The translations under genes and the position numbers were made by a program. From NCBI RefSeq assembly GCF_002234675.1, contig NC_019864.2:17067582-17131581 (forward strand): a stretch of 64,000 bases of DNA, read 5' to 3'. This stretch comes from Oryzias latipes. Its lineage: Eukaryota; Chordata; Actinopteri; Beloniformes; Adrianichthyidae. Below the pieces are notes generated by a model. The model had not been told where the DNA came from, ran no database searches, and worked only from the letters and a program-made list of their open reading frames with translations. Below are positions 47,170 to 60,049 of this stretch, piece after piece (the first letter of the stretch is position 1; each line of letters begins with the position of its first letter).

Positions 47170-48330
47170 GGGAGGCTATTTCAGTCCTCAGGCTTAATTA
47201 ATCCTGTGTCTTGCTTGATAAATGGCTTCCAAATTGTGCTGCAACAGTGGTATTTTCTTTTGGCATATAGGGGGCTACAGAGCTGTGTTGACACTAAGCT
47301 TAGAGAAAGTCAAAGTAGGGACTTGACTTGAGGCTTTGTTTGCAAAGTTGCTGTCCTCGGGTGGCACTGAGCTTTGTCGTCTGACTCATACCAGCTGCAG
47401 CAACTGATGCCGTGCTCTCCGCCTGTGTTTACCATTTTACTTGGCCAAAATCATCTCCGGAGTCTGTTAACTTTGGTGCATGCTGAGTTTGTCACTTTCG
47501 CCTGAGATGTTTAGTTCTATTTATATAAAGCTGAGTGTCCTGTGATTTTCTTCCCTCTTTACATAAAAATGTGCCTCACAGGGGGTAACGCGCATAACAA
47601 TGATGGATCCCTTGTTTGACTTTCTGATGGGAGGTACCAAAGCTGCTTAACCAACAATTTTTCTTCTTAATGAATCTGAAAATGTTTCAGTTTTTGTGGG
47701 GTGCAAAAAGCATCAATTTCAGTCCTAAAGTGGAAAAAAAGAAATTTGAGCATGTTTTATTTGGAATTATGGCACAAGGTATCCTGAATGGGCCACCAAA
47801 AAAAAGTTCACCCTAAAGAATTAGGGTTTATTGTTTTATATAAATGCTTTTGCCCCAAACTGTTCTACTTTGAATGTGCATTGTCCTAACAGAGACAGCA
47901 CTTAAAACTAACAACGTCATAAATTTTTCTGGCTAATGTGGCAGGCGTAAACGGGGCTTCGGCAGGTGGGGTGAGGGTCTGGTCATTTGAGAGGGGCGAT
48001 GATGAAATTTGGTGGCCCAGCACACGCAATGCACTTGATTAAACTAATCTCATCTCTATCAAAGCATCTCTTGGATCCCCCTCGTACCATTATTCACAGC
48101 AATGGGATAATTACACTGAGATGCATGGGGGCCAGACAGGCAGTCCTGTGACACAGGCCTTCAAACCTTGGGCTATGTCTCCACCATGGGCAGACCCTTC
48201 CTTTAAACACAGATTAATTATGCTCAACGGGATGGTTCGCATCTGTCACTCTTGGTTAGAAAAATTGAAGTTACAACCCTCGAGATGATAAAGAGTGTGC
48301 ATTAAGCCATCTCCTTGTTTGAGCTGTAGC
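47170..48330. promoter_or_regulatory. candidate enhancer block 5 (TCF- and homeodomain-like sites)
   Basis: A long unique block. The 48000-48260 core holds ATCAAAG at 48058-48064 (TCF/LEF-like), TAATTA at 48108-48113 and TAATTA at 48215-48220 within about 160 bp. No repeats or exons recognised. Confidence 0.32.
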
Positions 48331-48339
48331 AGGAATGGA

Positions 48340-49480
48340 CATCAATACATATTTTGGCTTCAGTGTCATGTGTGAATGAATAATGTGGAGGATCAGTGGA
48401 ACTAAAACAAATTAAACGCTAAAATAAAAAATGAGCAAACAACATGACAAACCACTCAGTATGTAAATATGTGCCTTTTAAAATCTAAATATTGTGTGCT
48501 TGTGGATGGATGCTGTTGCTATTAACCTTGTTCTTGAGTTGGCGTGTAACTAAATGCCATCAGAAAAAGGCCATAACCACAAACACAGATGTGTATTGCT
48601 GTGTTCAGAACATGAAGTCATAAAGATACAACTTTAAATGTCAAAACATCTTTTTTTTATTAAACAATAACTGAAACCATATAAAATTGTCTAAGCCCAC
48701 TGGGTATAAAAAAATGCTCACTCTAATGAAAATTGTGTTTTTAGGGTGTTTAACGTTTTCTTGTGGCATTTTTCTGATGGTGGCAAACATATATGAAGAA
48801 AACTAAGGCTAAAATTACATTTCAAAGCATTTCTTTTCTCTAACTGGTGTGAATCAGAAGCACAAGACAAAAATGCCATTAAAAAAAAGAGCGTTTTTGA
48901 TTTTGGCTAAAAACAGCACAATCATAATTGAAAGACCACTGGGAACACTTTGACAATAGATCAAAAAATGATTGGAAAGGGACTTTAGGGATCTAAATAC
49001 AGTCATGAACTTGTTGGGGTAGCAAAAATGAATTTAAACAAAAAAAATTGTAATGACTATAAACGAAGGACAACTAAAGGCTGTTAAACAGAGAACCTGA
49101 CAAAGACGAACCAAATGAATGGATTGTTAAATGAGCTGAGGGTTAGTTGAAAAATAGAAAAAAGCTGTGCGGAATTGTCCAATAAAACCTGGTCTAAATG
49201 ATACTGATGGGAAAACACAAAACCTAAATAGAACATAACGCAGGATTTTTTTTCTTTAAGGATTTCATTTTGATTTTATTTTTAAAACTACAAAAAAAAT
49301 CTAAATAAATGACAGGAATAGTAGAGCAAATCAATGTGGGCTTGCATTTGCATCTTGAGTAATTTCATTGCAAGGTTTATTATGATTAATATTTTTTTAA
49401 CTGGTGGAGATGGCCTTTGTCTTTTTAATGGGGTTAGTGTCTTTGTTTGGAAGTCTGTGTCAAGTGAACGAGTCTTTTGA
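48340..49480. other. gene desert, nothing recognised
   Basis: AT-rich unique sequence with A and T runs. Nothing recognised. Confidence 0.35.
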
Positions 49481-49489
49481 TAAGCAAAG

Positions 49490-49800
49490 CTATGAGATGG
49501 TTGAAAGGATCCAGTAATGTTCACACACGCACACACAGTCCGCCACACACACACCTCAAGGCTCTCCTGAGGGACAACAGGGAGCCCTGAACAGACGCGA
49601 GCAATAGACACCCAGCCAGTGTAATTATCTCCTCAAGTGGTGTATGCAGTCGGAGAGCTCGGCCCTGCCACCGATCTCGGTGGCCTTCAGAGCCCGTCAA
49701 CAGCTTTTCCTTTTTTTTCCCCACTATATTCCCTGAGGATGTGTTTGTGGAGTTCAACCTTTCAACTCTGTCCCCAGGGACAAACATGAAGTCAGTGGAA
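49490..49800. promoter_or_regulatory. candidate enhancer block 6
   Basis: Balanced island with a short CA-rich run (49521-49555) followed by 'gtgtaattatctcctcaag' and 'ccaccgatctcggtggcctt', the latter a perfect small palindrome core (ccaccgatctcggtgg). Not repeated elsewhere in the window. Confidence 0.25.
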
Positions 49801-50509
49801 ACTGGCCATGCTACTTAGAACTATCTGTTTTTTGTTTTGTTTTTTTGATGTTGTTCTTGTTGTAGTGAGTATTAACTACCACATTATCTGTTTAAATATA
49901 TCTCGGACACACTGGCGCGGACACTTTTACTGTAAACGGGCAGATAAAAAACTGCTTTATAAGTAAATGTCACGATATAATGGAGGTTTATTTCAATAAA
50001 CAAGCCGTGTGTGCAAACATGTTTTTATTTTTGTCATGAGGGGATTGTATATTGAACTAAAAATGCAAACTAATTAACACTTCTGTTTTTGTGCTATAAC
50101 TCTCTTTGTTTGGAAGCAGTCCAATACAGTAAATATGCTTTCAGATGCAAATGTTTATTGCTGTGTTGTTTGAAATGTCATCTCTTGTTAATATGCCTCC
50201 ATACATCAGACACAGTCAGAAACATGAATCTTAAATATTTCATGAAATAAAAAAATATTTTTATTCAAATAAATTTAAGTTTGTATTACCAAATTTTTAT
50301 CACCTCAAAACAATGTGTTGGCTCATTAAATACAGGACGTTCTGGTTGGACACAACCATGCCCAAATAAATGGACAGGAGGACAGCACAGGTCTGTAATC
50401 AGACCATAGATGTACACTTTGCAATCACCAACTGAAGTGTACTGTAGCCCTGAAGTGCAAATCACCCCAACAAATCACTCAACAATAAAAAAAAAAAAAA
50501 TTGTTAAAG

Positions 50510-51255
50510 ATCACGAGAGTCAAAAAAGCAAAAGAAATAATTAAAAAACAACATTTCACTTTAGAAAACAAAGCTGAATTCCAGAATCAAAAACACAGTT
50601 ACAAATAGATAAAATGAAATAATAAAAATTAAACGTTTTGGAAAACAAAATTAAATTCCAGAAATCAAAATGAAGTGTTAAAAAGCGAAACACTAAGAAA
50701 CTGTAAAAAGCTATGGGACATTGCTGATTGGATGATGACTTGGAGTTTTAATGTTGCAGTTTTTTCAAATGCATCTTCAGTCTTTGCATAATAATGAAAG
50801 TTTAATGATTAGAGTAGAGCAAATCTAGTATTATATAATGCCAAAAAACTTTGGGATGAAATGATGGACAAACGTTATCATCCAGTCAGTGATGTTACGT
50901 AGTACCTTTCCCGGTTTCCATAAACAAGAAAGAAAAACAAGTTTTGAAAACAAAAGCCATTTCCTAAAGTCAAAATTTTTCAAAAAATTAAACAAAAGAA
51001 GAACCCGCACTAGATATATTTAAAAAACACAAATGTCAAAACTTAAACATCATCATCCAATCAGCCATGCCCCATGGTACCTTCCTTTTCTGGTTTCTCA
51101 TTGTGTTTTTTTTTTATTTCCATTTGATTTCTGGAAAGTACTTTTGTTTTCCGCAAAATTACATTTTATTTCCTTTCATTTTTTTGGAATTGTGTTTTGA
51201 TTTCTGGAATTAAGCTTTGAATTTGAATTGAATTTTAATTGTGGAAAATAAAGAC
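50510..51255. repeat. fold-back element with long inverted arms
   Basis: The left part repeats 'gaattccagaatcaaaa', 'aaattccagaaatcaaaa' and 'ggaaaacaaaattaaa'. The right part reads the reverse ('tttgatttctggaa', 'tttgttttccgcaaaatta', 'ttttgatttctggaattaag'), so the arms are complementary over several hundred bases. 'gattggatgatgact' (50737) also pairs with 'catcatccaatcagcc' (51050). The centre near 50900 holds 'tagtacctttcccgg'. No coding capacity. Confidence 0.65.
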
Positions 51256-51502
51256 CTGAAGTGAGATGGCCCATTGACCATTTGACCTCCAAAAAGCAGC
51301 ATCTGGACAAGATAAAGTAAATTTTAAAGCTCTGTGAGTTTCACTCATATATCCACCAACTTACCTGCAAAATACACACCTCTAAATATTGATAAAATAA
51401 GTTCTAAAAAAAATCTACCCAATCTTAAAAACCATTGACCAACCCCTAAAATCGCCTTGGATAATTAAAAAAAAACACAATTAATACATCAGATGTTTAG
51501 AA

Positions 51503-52980
51503 CAGTGTTTTCATCCTTTTTTAAGCCAAGGCACACTTTATCCTTTACAAAATCCCACGGCACACCAGCATCCAAAAATTAAAAAAGGGAGAAACTCTAT
51601 AATTTGTATTGATGTACAGTCCTTCTGCAGTATTACATGCATTTTTGTGATAATTGCGGCAGAAAAAGCTGGACGTTGCAGCTGTTTTTTCTAGAAGATT
51701 TAATAAAAGTTAAGTTAGTTTTACGTAATAATTTTCAACTAAATATTTTGACATCTTACCCTGGTAGTTGTTTTTTTCCCTACAGTTTGATAACATGCAA
51801 TTTTATGGAACCTCACAAAAAACAAAACATATTCTTTCTAAATACTGATTTATTTTTTAAATATTGATTTCAATGTTAGTGCAAAGGCAACTGTAATTTT
51901 TGAACAATTATATGATCACAACTGTTTAACAAATTTTACACAAAAATACTAACATTATATTTATGTTTTCTGTAGCCACACAAAAACTGAACATGTTGAA
52001 GTTTTATTAGCTTTTCTTTTGTCTAAATCAAAAATGAAGTCTTTGAAAACTTTAACAATTTTTTTTTATTTCTTTTTAGATAATTAAATGGTTTTAATTT
52101 AGTTTAATTGTGTCTGTTGGCCACTTCATCTTAATCCTCTTCTCTAAATGTTGTTATTACTTCTATTTAAGCTTAACTTTTCATTTTTCAATAATGACTG
52201 AAGACTGAATTTGTTCTTCAGTCCAGACATTATTAGAAAAGTGTTTCAGTTAGAAGGATGATTTGGACCAAACTCTGGGATGTTTGGCTGTTAATAAACA
52301 CAAACTTTGAAGGAGAACTAAACCATTGACCTCAAGAAGATTTAAAAACTGTTTGATGCATGTTCGTTGTGGTTTTTAGACGTTTAACAGGGAAGACTCA
52401 TTGTAGGCTGAGACGCTGTCACTTTAATCCAATGCATCATGGGAGATGTAGTGCAAACTGCCGCCGAGGGCAGACAGACTCGTGTCTCTGAGCTTCATTG
52501 TTTTGTTCACTTGTTCCACGGTCTGACACTGGATTCTGTGGAAAGCTACACCGCTAAAGACGAGCTTTAGCTGGTATTTTTGTTAGAACTGAGAGACTTT
52601 ATGAGCAGAATCGGAACAAGGAGGTGAAGACTTTAACCACTTTTGATTGGTCAGACTGATGATGTATGAGTAGGGGTCCAAAAATGATTGACAGAGACAG
52701 TTAAAGGGGTGGGACTTTTCCAAAAAAACAGAGCTGAAGCTGCGGCTAAATAGCTGTCCCGTCATTCTTATCAAAATGTCTTTAATAAAATCAAATAAAC
52801 ACAAAGAAAAAAGTAAATTATGATCTTTCACATCCCTAACTACTCAGTGTTTTATCAGGACCTGTTTGGATGAAATAAGAGCGGATATCCTGGAGATGGA
52901 AAAATTTTTTAGATCAGTTAATGAGGGCAATTTCCCAAGCCACACCTGACCATCTCCGGCACACCGGTCGAAGAACACTG
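51503..52980. mobile_element. non-autonomous hAT element, 1,478 bp, perfect 8-bp duplication
   Basis: The left end cagtgttttcatcc and the right end gaagaacactg are imperfect inverted repeats, next to the matching phrases 'ccaaggcacac' and 'ctccggcacaccgg'. The flanking 8-mer gtttagaa occurs exactly on both sides (51495-51502 and 52981-52988). No transposase frame is present. Inside, 52430-52560 is less AT-rich ('catcatgggagatgtagtgc'). Confidence 0.9.
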
Positions 52981-52989
52981 GTTTAGAAA

Positions 52990-53900
52990 CTAGGATGTAC
53001 ATATTTTTTTAAGGTGTAAAGATGGACTTTTTAACATTTGAGTTGAGAAAGAATTACTCCCTTTTGAAACCTACCTCCTGTGCTCTTTTGAGGTACTGCA
53101 ATATTTGGTACTTCCTGGTTTGCGTTGAGTTCTGGAACACACAGAACAGAAGACAGGTATAAGAAAGGTTCTGCAACTTCAGGTGAAACTATTCCTGAAC
53201 ATGAACCACCATCAGCCGTCTAGAGTCTATGAGAGTGACAAAAGAAAACCTCAAAGCAGCTGTTTGAGGTGGGGCTTTTTGTAAAAGGTATCAAGACAAT
53301 AACCTGTAAAACACATGGAATCAGCTGTCTTGCACTGAAATATCCCAGCTTCTGTCACATCACACCATCAATCTGTGTTCCTTTTCAGTCTGAATAGATT
53401 TTGAGTAAACAGAAAAATCATCAACAATTGCTTTTTGTTTGGGAAAAATCCATTCACTGCTGTATGGTGACTTCTGGGAACAAGAAACGACTGCAATCTT
53501 TTACAACTTCTTTATCCTACAGATCAATCCAAGATTCCCATGTTTCTCCTTGTAAGAATTTTTGATAGCTGAGGCAACCAACCTTAATACAAATTGTACT
53601 TCCTTCTTACGCCTGCTTGCCCTATTTAAGAAAAAGCCACCCTAAAATTAGGGTTCTTGAACATCTACTGGAAGAAACATGCTGCCCTTACTAATTCATT
53701 CTGAGAAACTACTGCAGACACATTTTTGACCTTCTGACTGGATGGTAGAATCAGTCATTTCTATTTTTTTGAAAGGATTTTTTTTAAATCTATCATTACT
53801 TTTGTCAGTTTCAAGATATTTTAGTGACCATTTCAGGTTTTTCTTTCAATAACAGAGAAATATCAATAATTTTCTCTATTCATTGGCAAATATGGATTAG
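52990..53900. other. gene desert, nothing recognised
   Basis: AT-rich unique sequence between two repeats. Nothing recognised. Confidence 0.35.
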
Positions 53901-53904
53901 GAAT

Positions 53905-54320
53905 TAACTACATTATTGGAGCTTAAAGTCCCATTTAGATCATCTTTTGAGCTATTTTCAAAGCGTTCCCACTGGTCTTTTATTTATAATAATGTCATTT
54001 TAAGCCAAAATCAACCAACATGTCTTTTTCTAAGACATAGTTTCTGCAGAGCGGCAGGAGTTCATTCAAACTTCACCCTCCAGGACCACTGGTGCCTCCA
54101 TTTCCCCTTTTTCCTTAGTTTACACACTCTTTCAAGCTTACAGCCCCTCACACTCCCCAACCTAACATTACCGGTACAACCAAAATAGCGAGCAACATTG
54201 GAACTATCCATATGTACAGTTTAGAGCCAGATACCAGCTAAGATGAGGAAAAAACAGATTTATATGGATCTATTTGTCCACAAGCGGATGCATCTGAACG
54301 GTTCAAGACTTTTACTATCT
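53905..54320 (+). repeat. interspersed repeat, partner of 4010-4770
   Basis: Contains 'aaagtcccatttagatcatc', 'agtttctgcagagcggcagg', 'cccaacctaacattaccgg' and 'ggaactatcca' in the same order and orientation as the copy near 4 kb, without the nested insert. The 90-codon frame here is incidental. Confidence 0.65.
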
Positions 54321-54329
54321 GACATTGTG

Positions 54330-55085
54330 ATGCAAGTGAAAATATACTAAGTGACACAAGTAAAATTCATGAGGGATGAAACATTCTTAAACAAAAAGTC
54401 CAAACTTTGATCAGTGACCAAAAAGGCATGGCAGGTCACCCTTAATCAAAACAGGTACAGAAAAATAATATTTAATATAATCTTTAAAAGATCTGTCTGA
54501 AAGTGAAATACAGCATTCATGGCAAATAAAGCTTGGTTATACTGGGATTTTATAAATAAACTGAATTTAAGTGTTGTTTATACCTTTTTTAAAACAGCTC
54601 CTTAAATACATACCTAAAAAGGGTTTTTTGTGCCTCTTCTCTGAAGACCCCATTGCATTTATAGCTTAGTTTTCATCATTTTGTTTTTCTTGTTTTAGAT
54701 TAAACTTTTGTGTTTGTGTAGGGCTTATTTTGGAACCACACTGCCAGTATATTTATTTATGTTGCTGTATGTTTGATCATATAAATCATGTGATATTTCA
54801 TAAGGCAGGATGACTCCATCTGTGAAATATAATTTAAAAATATACACCTTTTCAGTTAGGAATTGATACTTTGTGTCTTTCTGTTTTTTTTTTTTTTACT
54901 TAGAGATATAGAATATCAACTTAATTTTCTATGATAAAAAAGTAAGTTAAATGTTTTTCTGTAAAAATGTAATGATAGAAATTGTAGAAACTTTGCAGCA
55001 TTGCACCTAAAATATTATTTGATAGAGTAACAAAATAAAAGTTTTTTTCTTTTTTTTCTGGTGGGGGGACAGAATAAACATCAAG
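54330..55085. other. gene desert, nothing recognised
   Basis: AT-rich with T runs near 54886 and 55050. Nothing recognised. Confidence 0.35.
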
Positions 55086-55089
55086 ATTC

Positions 55090-56450
55090 ATTAGATTCAT
55101 ACTTTTGCTTTTTCCCTTTTTTGGCTGCTTGACTGCACTTTGCCTGGATCGTGTCTTCATTGAATTATGATGTCTTTGCATCATAGCCATTAATAGCAGT
55201 GTCCTTTCATTCCATTTTCCCCATCAAACCACACTAATCCTGATTTACACAGTTTAAAACCTCGGCCATATCTGTTACCTTCCAAGGAGATAGGGTAATT
55301 AAATTGGTACTTTTTACAAGTTGTTCTCAATAAATCTGAATAAATTAACAAGGCATTACTAAGACTGCTACATTAAATTTGCATAGTGTGTTTAATGAAT
55401 ATGCAACTGCAAGTGAAAAGGTCTGCTACTGTGAACTCTTAAAAATTAGCATAACTACTTCCAGCATGTTTCTTAAATAATGCTCTCATTTGCACATCAC
55501 TGAGTTGACTAATTCTAACTTCAGTCAGTGTAGTCTCATAATTAAGAGTCCAGCTTTAATTTTTAATGAAGTTTATGTTACATCAATCCTGATAGTAATG
55601 AGAGCGACATGGAAACAAAAAGACTGCCAATAATTAAATTCACCAACCAGTTTGAGGCGTAGTAATTCCTGAGGAGAAATTATATGACTAATTATTAATT
55701 TGATATTTGTGCCATTGGATTGACTCACATAACTGCTTGTCCCTGTGCCAGTCATGGTTAAAACGGAAAACGTCTTTTCGCTGCCTCTCTGACTGCGTGG
55801 TCTCAAATGGCTTTTAGTGCTCAATTAATCATGTTGACACTCTCAAATAAATACTGTTTATGGGTCTTCTTTTACAAGGCCAGTTTACTATAGTTGGTTT
55901 AAGGTACTTTTTCTGTTTGTCAGAGGTGGCTGACAAAAATAAAGTTGCAGGCAAATCCAAACTTAAACCCCTTTTGGTAAATCAAACTTCACACATAAAA
56001 TACAAAACATTGAGAGCTGTAATTTAAATGTACATTAATCACAATAAAGGGAAGCTTATGCAACAGTGGATTAAATGTATTTCTTTTCAACTAAAGAAAT
56101 CCTGTGTGAAACAAAGCTCAGGAGCTTTTGCTTTTCTGTGTGGAACAGCTATTTTTGATCAAAATTATTCTGCATGTAACTCTTCTTATCCTCGTTGTCA
56201 CGACAACTGGCTGCTCTGCTGAAAGTTAATTATTTGGGATTGTAATAGCTTTGGTTTAGGCAGGGGAATGGGACATTTCCCTTGCCGATAAGCCTGTTAA
56301 CACTCTGTCTGTTCCTACAGTTGCTGTGAACAATAAGAGCTTTCTTGATGTGCGGCAGCACTTGACATTTCTTTGGATTCTCCCTGTGATTTTCCATTAG
56401 TGCATTGTAATAGCTTAAAACCTCAACTCCAGATGAAATCTGTTTGATAG
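55090..56450. promoter_or_regulatory. candidate enhancer block 7 (octamer-like sites)
   Basis: Unique AT-moderate sequence with ATTTGCAT at 55377-55384 (perfect POU octamer), a related ATATGCAA about 15 bp later, and 'catttgcacat' near 55490. Also 'gggtaattaaattgg' near 55295. This site mix is common in neural enhancers, and foxb1 is a neural gene. No proof of function. Confidence 0.33.
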
Positions 56451-56471
56451 AAAAGTAATTGCATTATTTTG

Positions 56472-56527
56472 TTTGTGTGTGTGGGTGTGTGCGTGTGTGT
56501 GTGTGTGCGTGTGTGTGTGTGTGTGTA
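56472..56527. repeat. (GT)n microsatellite
   Basis: About 56 bp of GT dinucleotides with a few interruptions (GGGT, GCGT). Confidence 0.92.
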
Positions 56528-56739
56528 TTCCACCATTTCAAACACCTTTTCCACTCAAAGTGCACCTAACAAGTCAACAACATTATATTCAGATGTAAAC
56601 CTTTGAGGGTCTTCGATTCATCTTCATAATTCATCTGTTCCCTTTAAAAAAAAGACTTTCTCCACATATTTTATCATCTTATTAAAAGAAGCGTTAATCT
56701 AATGTATTTCTATTACATAAATATATATTGCATCAGGCA

Positions 56740-57210
56740 TTTTTCTTGGTCTTTGAGTTATATCGCTGTCTAATAATGCAAAATGCGTCCTGAGCCTCGC
56801 CTTTATGAGCTCCACTTTACAGATGCACGTATTAAAGTCTGCGTTTAATTAATATGACACAATCCTATAGCGGGGCTGTTTCCTGTGCCCCTTTAATTAG
56901 CTGTGGATTACTAACTGCAAGCCCCTTTTTCTGCACAGGTTATCCCCTTCTATTATTAAACAAATGAATTAGTGCCTGGAAATGTGTCACGCATATTATC
57001 TGTCAGCAGGAGGCCCACTGAGCCAGTCCATGATGAAGAGCGAGGAGGAGTTGCCTTTACCAATTTTTCCTTCTCTTTTTACGCTCTCTGTGATTTACAG
57101 TGGCACTTGTTTTTCCTCAGCAATGCAAATGTTGAACATTACTAACCCATACATCACCCACCAATTAAAACATTAATAGGAGAGACACATGGGGATTGGT
57201 CTGTGTGTTG
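56740..57210. promoter_or_regulatory. candidate enhancer block 8 (TAATTA pair)
   Basis: Unique sequence with TAATTA at 56846-56851 and 56894-56899 and 'ctgtggattactaactgcaa' between balanced flanks. No repeat similarity seen. Inferred regulatory. Confidence 0.32.
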
Positions 57211-57399
57211 GAAACTCAAGAGCAAAGATTGAACAAGATGGCCACAAATAAAATATAGAAAAAGGGCTTTACCGCTTATATTTGAAAGAAAAAAAAATAG
57301 AGACCAAAAAAGAAGAAAAAAAACAACTAAATGTGGGTGTTTTATTGTCCATAGATAAGCTGCACTGGCTCAACTTTTCTAATTAAAAAAATTCTGCCA

Positions 57400-58200
57400 A
57401 GTTGCACGTTGTTGACCTTCCCCGTGGGGATGAGACGTGTATTTTTTTGTTTACATGTTTTGTAAACTCTCCCTGTTAATGCCATTGTACATGTGCAGCT
57501 CGGGTCTTAAGCTGTGCCGACAGTCCGTTGAGACCATTCTCCCTCATGTGTAAGATGAAAGACCGAGCAAAATGCCCCTCATTTGGTCCCAGTTGGTTAA
57601 GTGCGTTGCGATCACTGTCAAGGTCTAAAATGAACATGAGCCTCACAAAGGACCATGCCTTCTAACCACACAGGCTCACAACATAAAGGATTTACATCAG
57701 TTAGCTGGCTTAGACACAAAGCCTCTGATCTGACCCCAAAAAGGAGGTTGGCTGACTCTGCCAAGGACTTGTAAACTTAGTCAAATTAGACCTTTTAATT
57801 TACGTATTTGTAAACATTGGTTACAGATGAACATATCATGATATAAAGATTATAGAATAGAATCATTAAAGGTTAAATGTATAGGTCTAACCTCATGAGG
57901 ATATAATTGACTGAGAGTGACCCTGAAAATCGATCTCTTCTGCTCATATGTCAGCCTAATGCAACAGATCAGTGTTTTATGGCGTTCTTGAACGCAATAT
58001 GATTCTAGGATTTTGAAGCTCTCACCTTCGACCTTTTTAAACTTAGATTGCTTTCATTAATGTTCCCTCATCCTGTGATCTTCCTCCTCATTGTACATCT
58101 TAAAGCCTTCTTTCTCATCTTTTTCCTAGGTTTTTGTGTGTGACATGATAATTCACATTGTAGTTGCATTGAAAGCCCCTTTAATCTATTTCCTTCAAAA
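57400..58200. promoter_or_regulatory. candidate regulatory block 9, weak
   Basis: Unique, balanced sequence ('ggtcttaagctgtgccgac', 'gatctgaccccaaaaaggag') with no exon or repeat recognised. Weaker case than the neighbouring blocks. Confidence 0.2.
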
Positions 58201-58803
58201 CGTCTTTCTTGAGTTTGTTGTTAATATATTATGATCTGACTTTAGTTAATATTGCATTTTTGCCTAATTTTTCTATGATATAAAGGAGCACCAACATTTC
58301 CATAATTATTCTTCCTGAAAGTATTATATTGAAATTCAGAACAGAGTGAAGGCTTCTGCATTTTGCTTTCAATATTGATATGCACTCCTTCATGCTCTTT
58401 TCCGTTATCTTTCTCGCATTTGCATGTTGTTGCATGTCTTCGGTGGGAGTCTTCCTCATCTCTCCTCTCGTTGGCTTCAATTTCTGTCAGTGGCAGGTTT
58501 AACGGGATGACTTGTTATCACATCTGTTACCAAAAGCTAAAGGATGAAGTGACAGCAAAAGCAGGGTTGTAATATCTTTAGTGAAGGATGCTGATCAGGG
58601 AGGTGGTTTGGGGGGGTTCTTGTTTTGGTTACAGTCGACAGAACAGACATAGACCTCAGGTAGAGTGATCATCAGTCCTGCTGTTTCTCGCCATATGGAG
58701 TCAATGAACTGACAAACCCCTCTTACACACACTCACAAGTGCACACACAATAAGCCTGTGCCTGGAGACAATGTCACAGTAACACAGCTGAGAGGTGTGG
58801 AAA

Positions 58804-58822
58804 GGGGGGGGGGGGGGGGGGG
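58804..58822 (+). repeat. G19 homopolymer
   Basis: Nineteen consecutive G on the + strand. Length is prone to sequencing error. Confidence 0.9.
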
Positions 58823-58979
58823 CTTTTAATATTTTCCTAAATTGTTCCAGAATATTTTCTGATTGACAGATATTTCTTTTATAGTTACACATGATTTTAA
58901 TATCAGTTCAGAAATATGAATTAATTTAAAAAAAACACACTCTTAAAGTCTCAATATTTTTTTTAATTGGATAAAGTCA

Positions 58980-59500
58980 AACAAATTGAATTACATGTTC
59001 CCGCCTCCACACGATTGAGATGTCTGATACAGATGATGTGCCGTATAATGAATCCCTAATTTATGTAATTAGACCATTAAACCTAATCCGAACATATGCT
59101 GCGAATGCCCTGAGGTGTTCTGCAGGTACCACTCTGATGTCGTCAAGAAGCATCTCATGTTTGAAAATCTGCAACCGTGATCTTCAAAAATAAATAATAA
59201 AAAGGAGGGGAGAAGAAAAACACGCATGTTACAATATCAAGGTGAGTCTTCAGATTATTCTTTTATCCCTTTTCTTTTGGTCAAATCTCATTGCCTCAAG
59301 TAGAGTGAATTTCAAGTCAGATAAGTCAGATTTCCCATGGAGGGCGTTCTTGTGAGAGCACTCTGTACTGCTAATTAATTGTCACTCTGCTGAATATTCA
59401 TACCTTATCATCAGCGCGTCCTTAATTGCACCATAAAGCATCTCTGGGGGCTTAAACCACCGTGGACTTAATTAGAGGCGCGGGCCTGTTGGGTTTAGTT
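58980..59500. promoter_or_regulatory. candidate enhancer block 10, near foxb1
   Basis: Unique block about 3.3 kb upstream of foxb1, with TAATTA at 59372-59377, TAATTG at 59423-59428 and TAATTA at 59469-59474 within about 100 bp, along with 'catcagcgcgtcc'. Ends before a T/C-rich stretch at 59528-59575. Confidence 0.33.
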
Positions 59501-59896
59501 TGCGCAGACAACAAACCCCGTACCTGCTTTTTTCTTTCTTTCGTTCTTTTGAAAAATAATTCTTTCTTTCTTTCCACAATCAAGTTTAACCCAAAGGTCT
59601 TCAGATACACACATCTGTAAATATAAACAAGCCATCGAATGGGAACATATGTGGGGAAATTGCAACTACTCGATTGAAAATAATTCACACTCTTTAGGAT
59701 TGTAAATGTTTGTATTTGAATGAACGTTTTTTTTGCACCTCTAGCAACGATTTGTTTACTCGTCGGCTGCTTAATCGCCTAAATCCACTCCGCCTGGAGT
59801 CTAGAGTTTTATGCAAAAGTGCAGCTGCACCTGCAGAATGTCACACATCAAAACATTTTGAAAAAGAAAAAAAGAGTTTAAATAAAACAAAAACAA

Positions 59897-60045
<149 letters not shown>

Positions 60046-60049
60046 ATTC

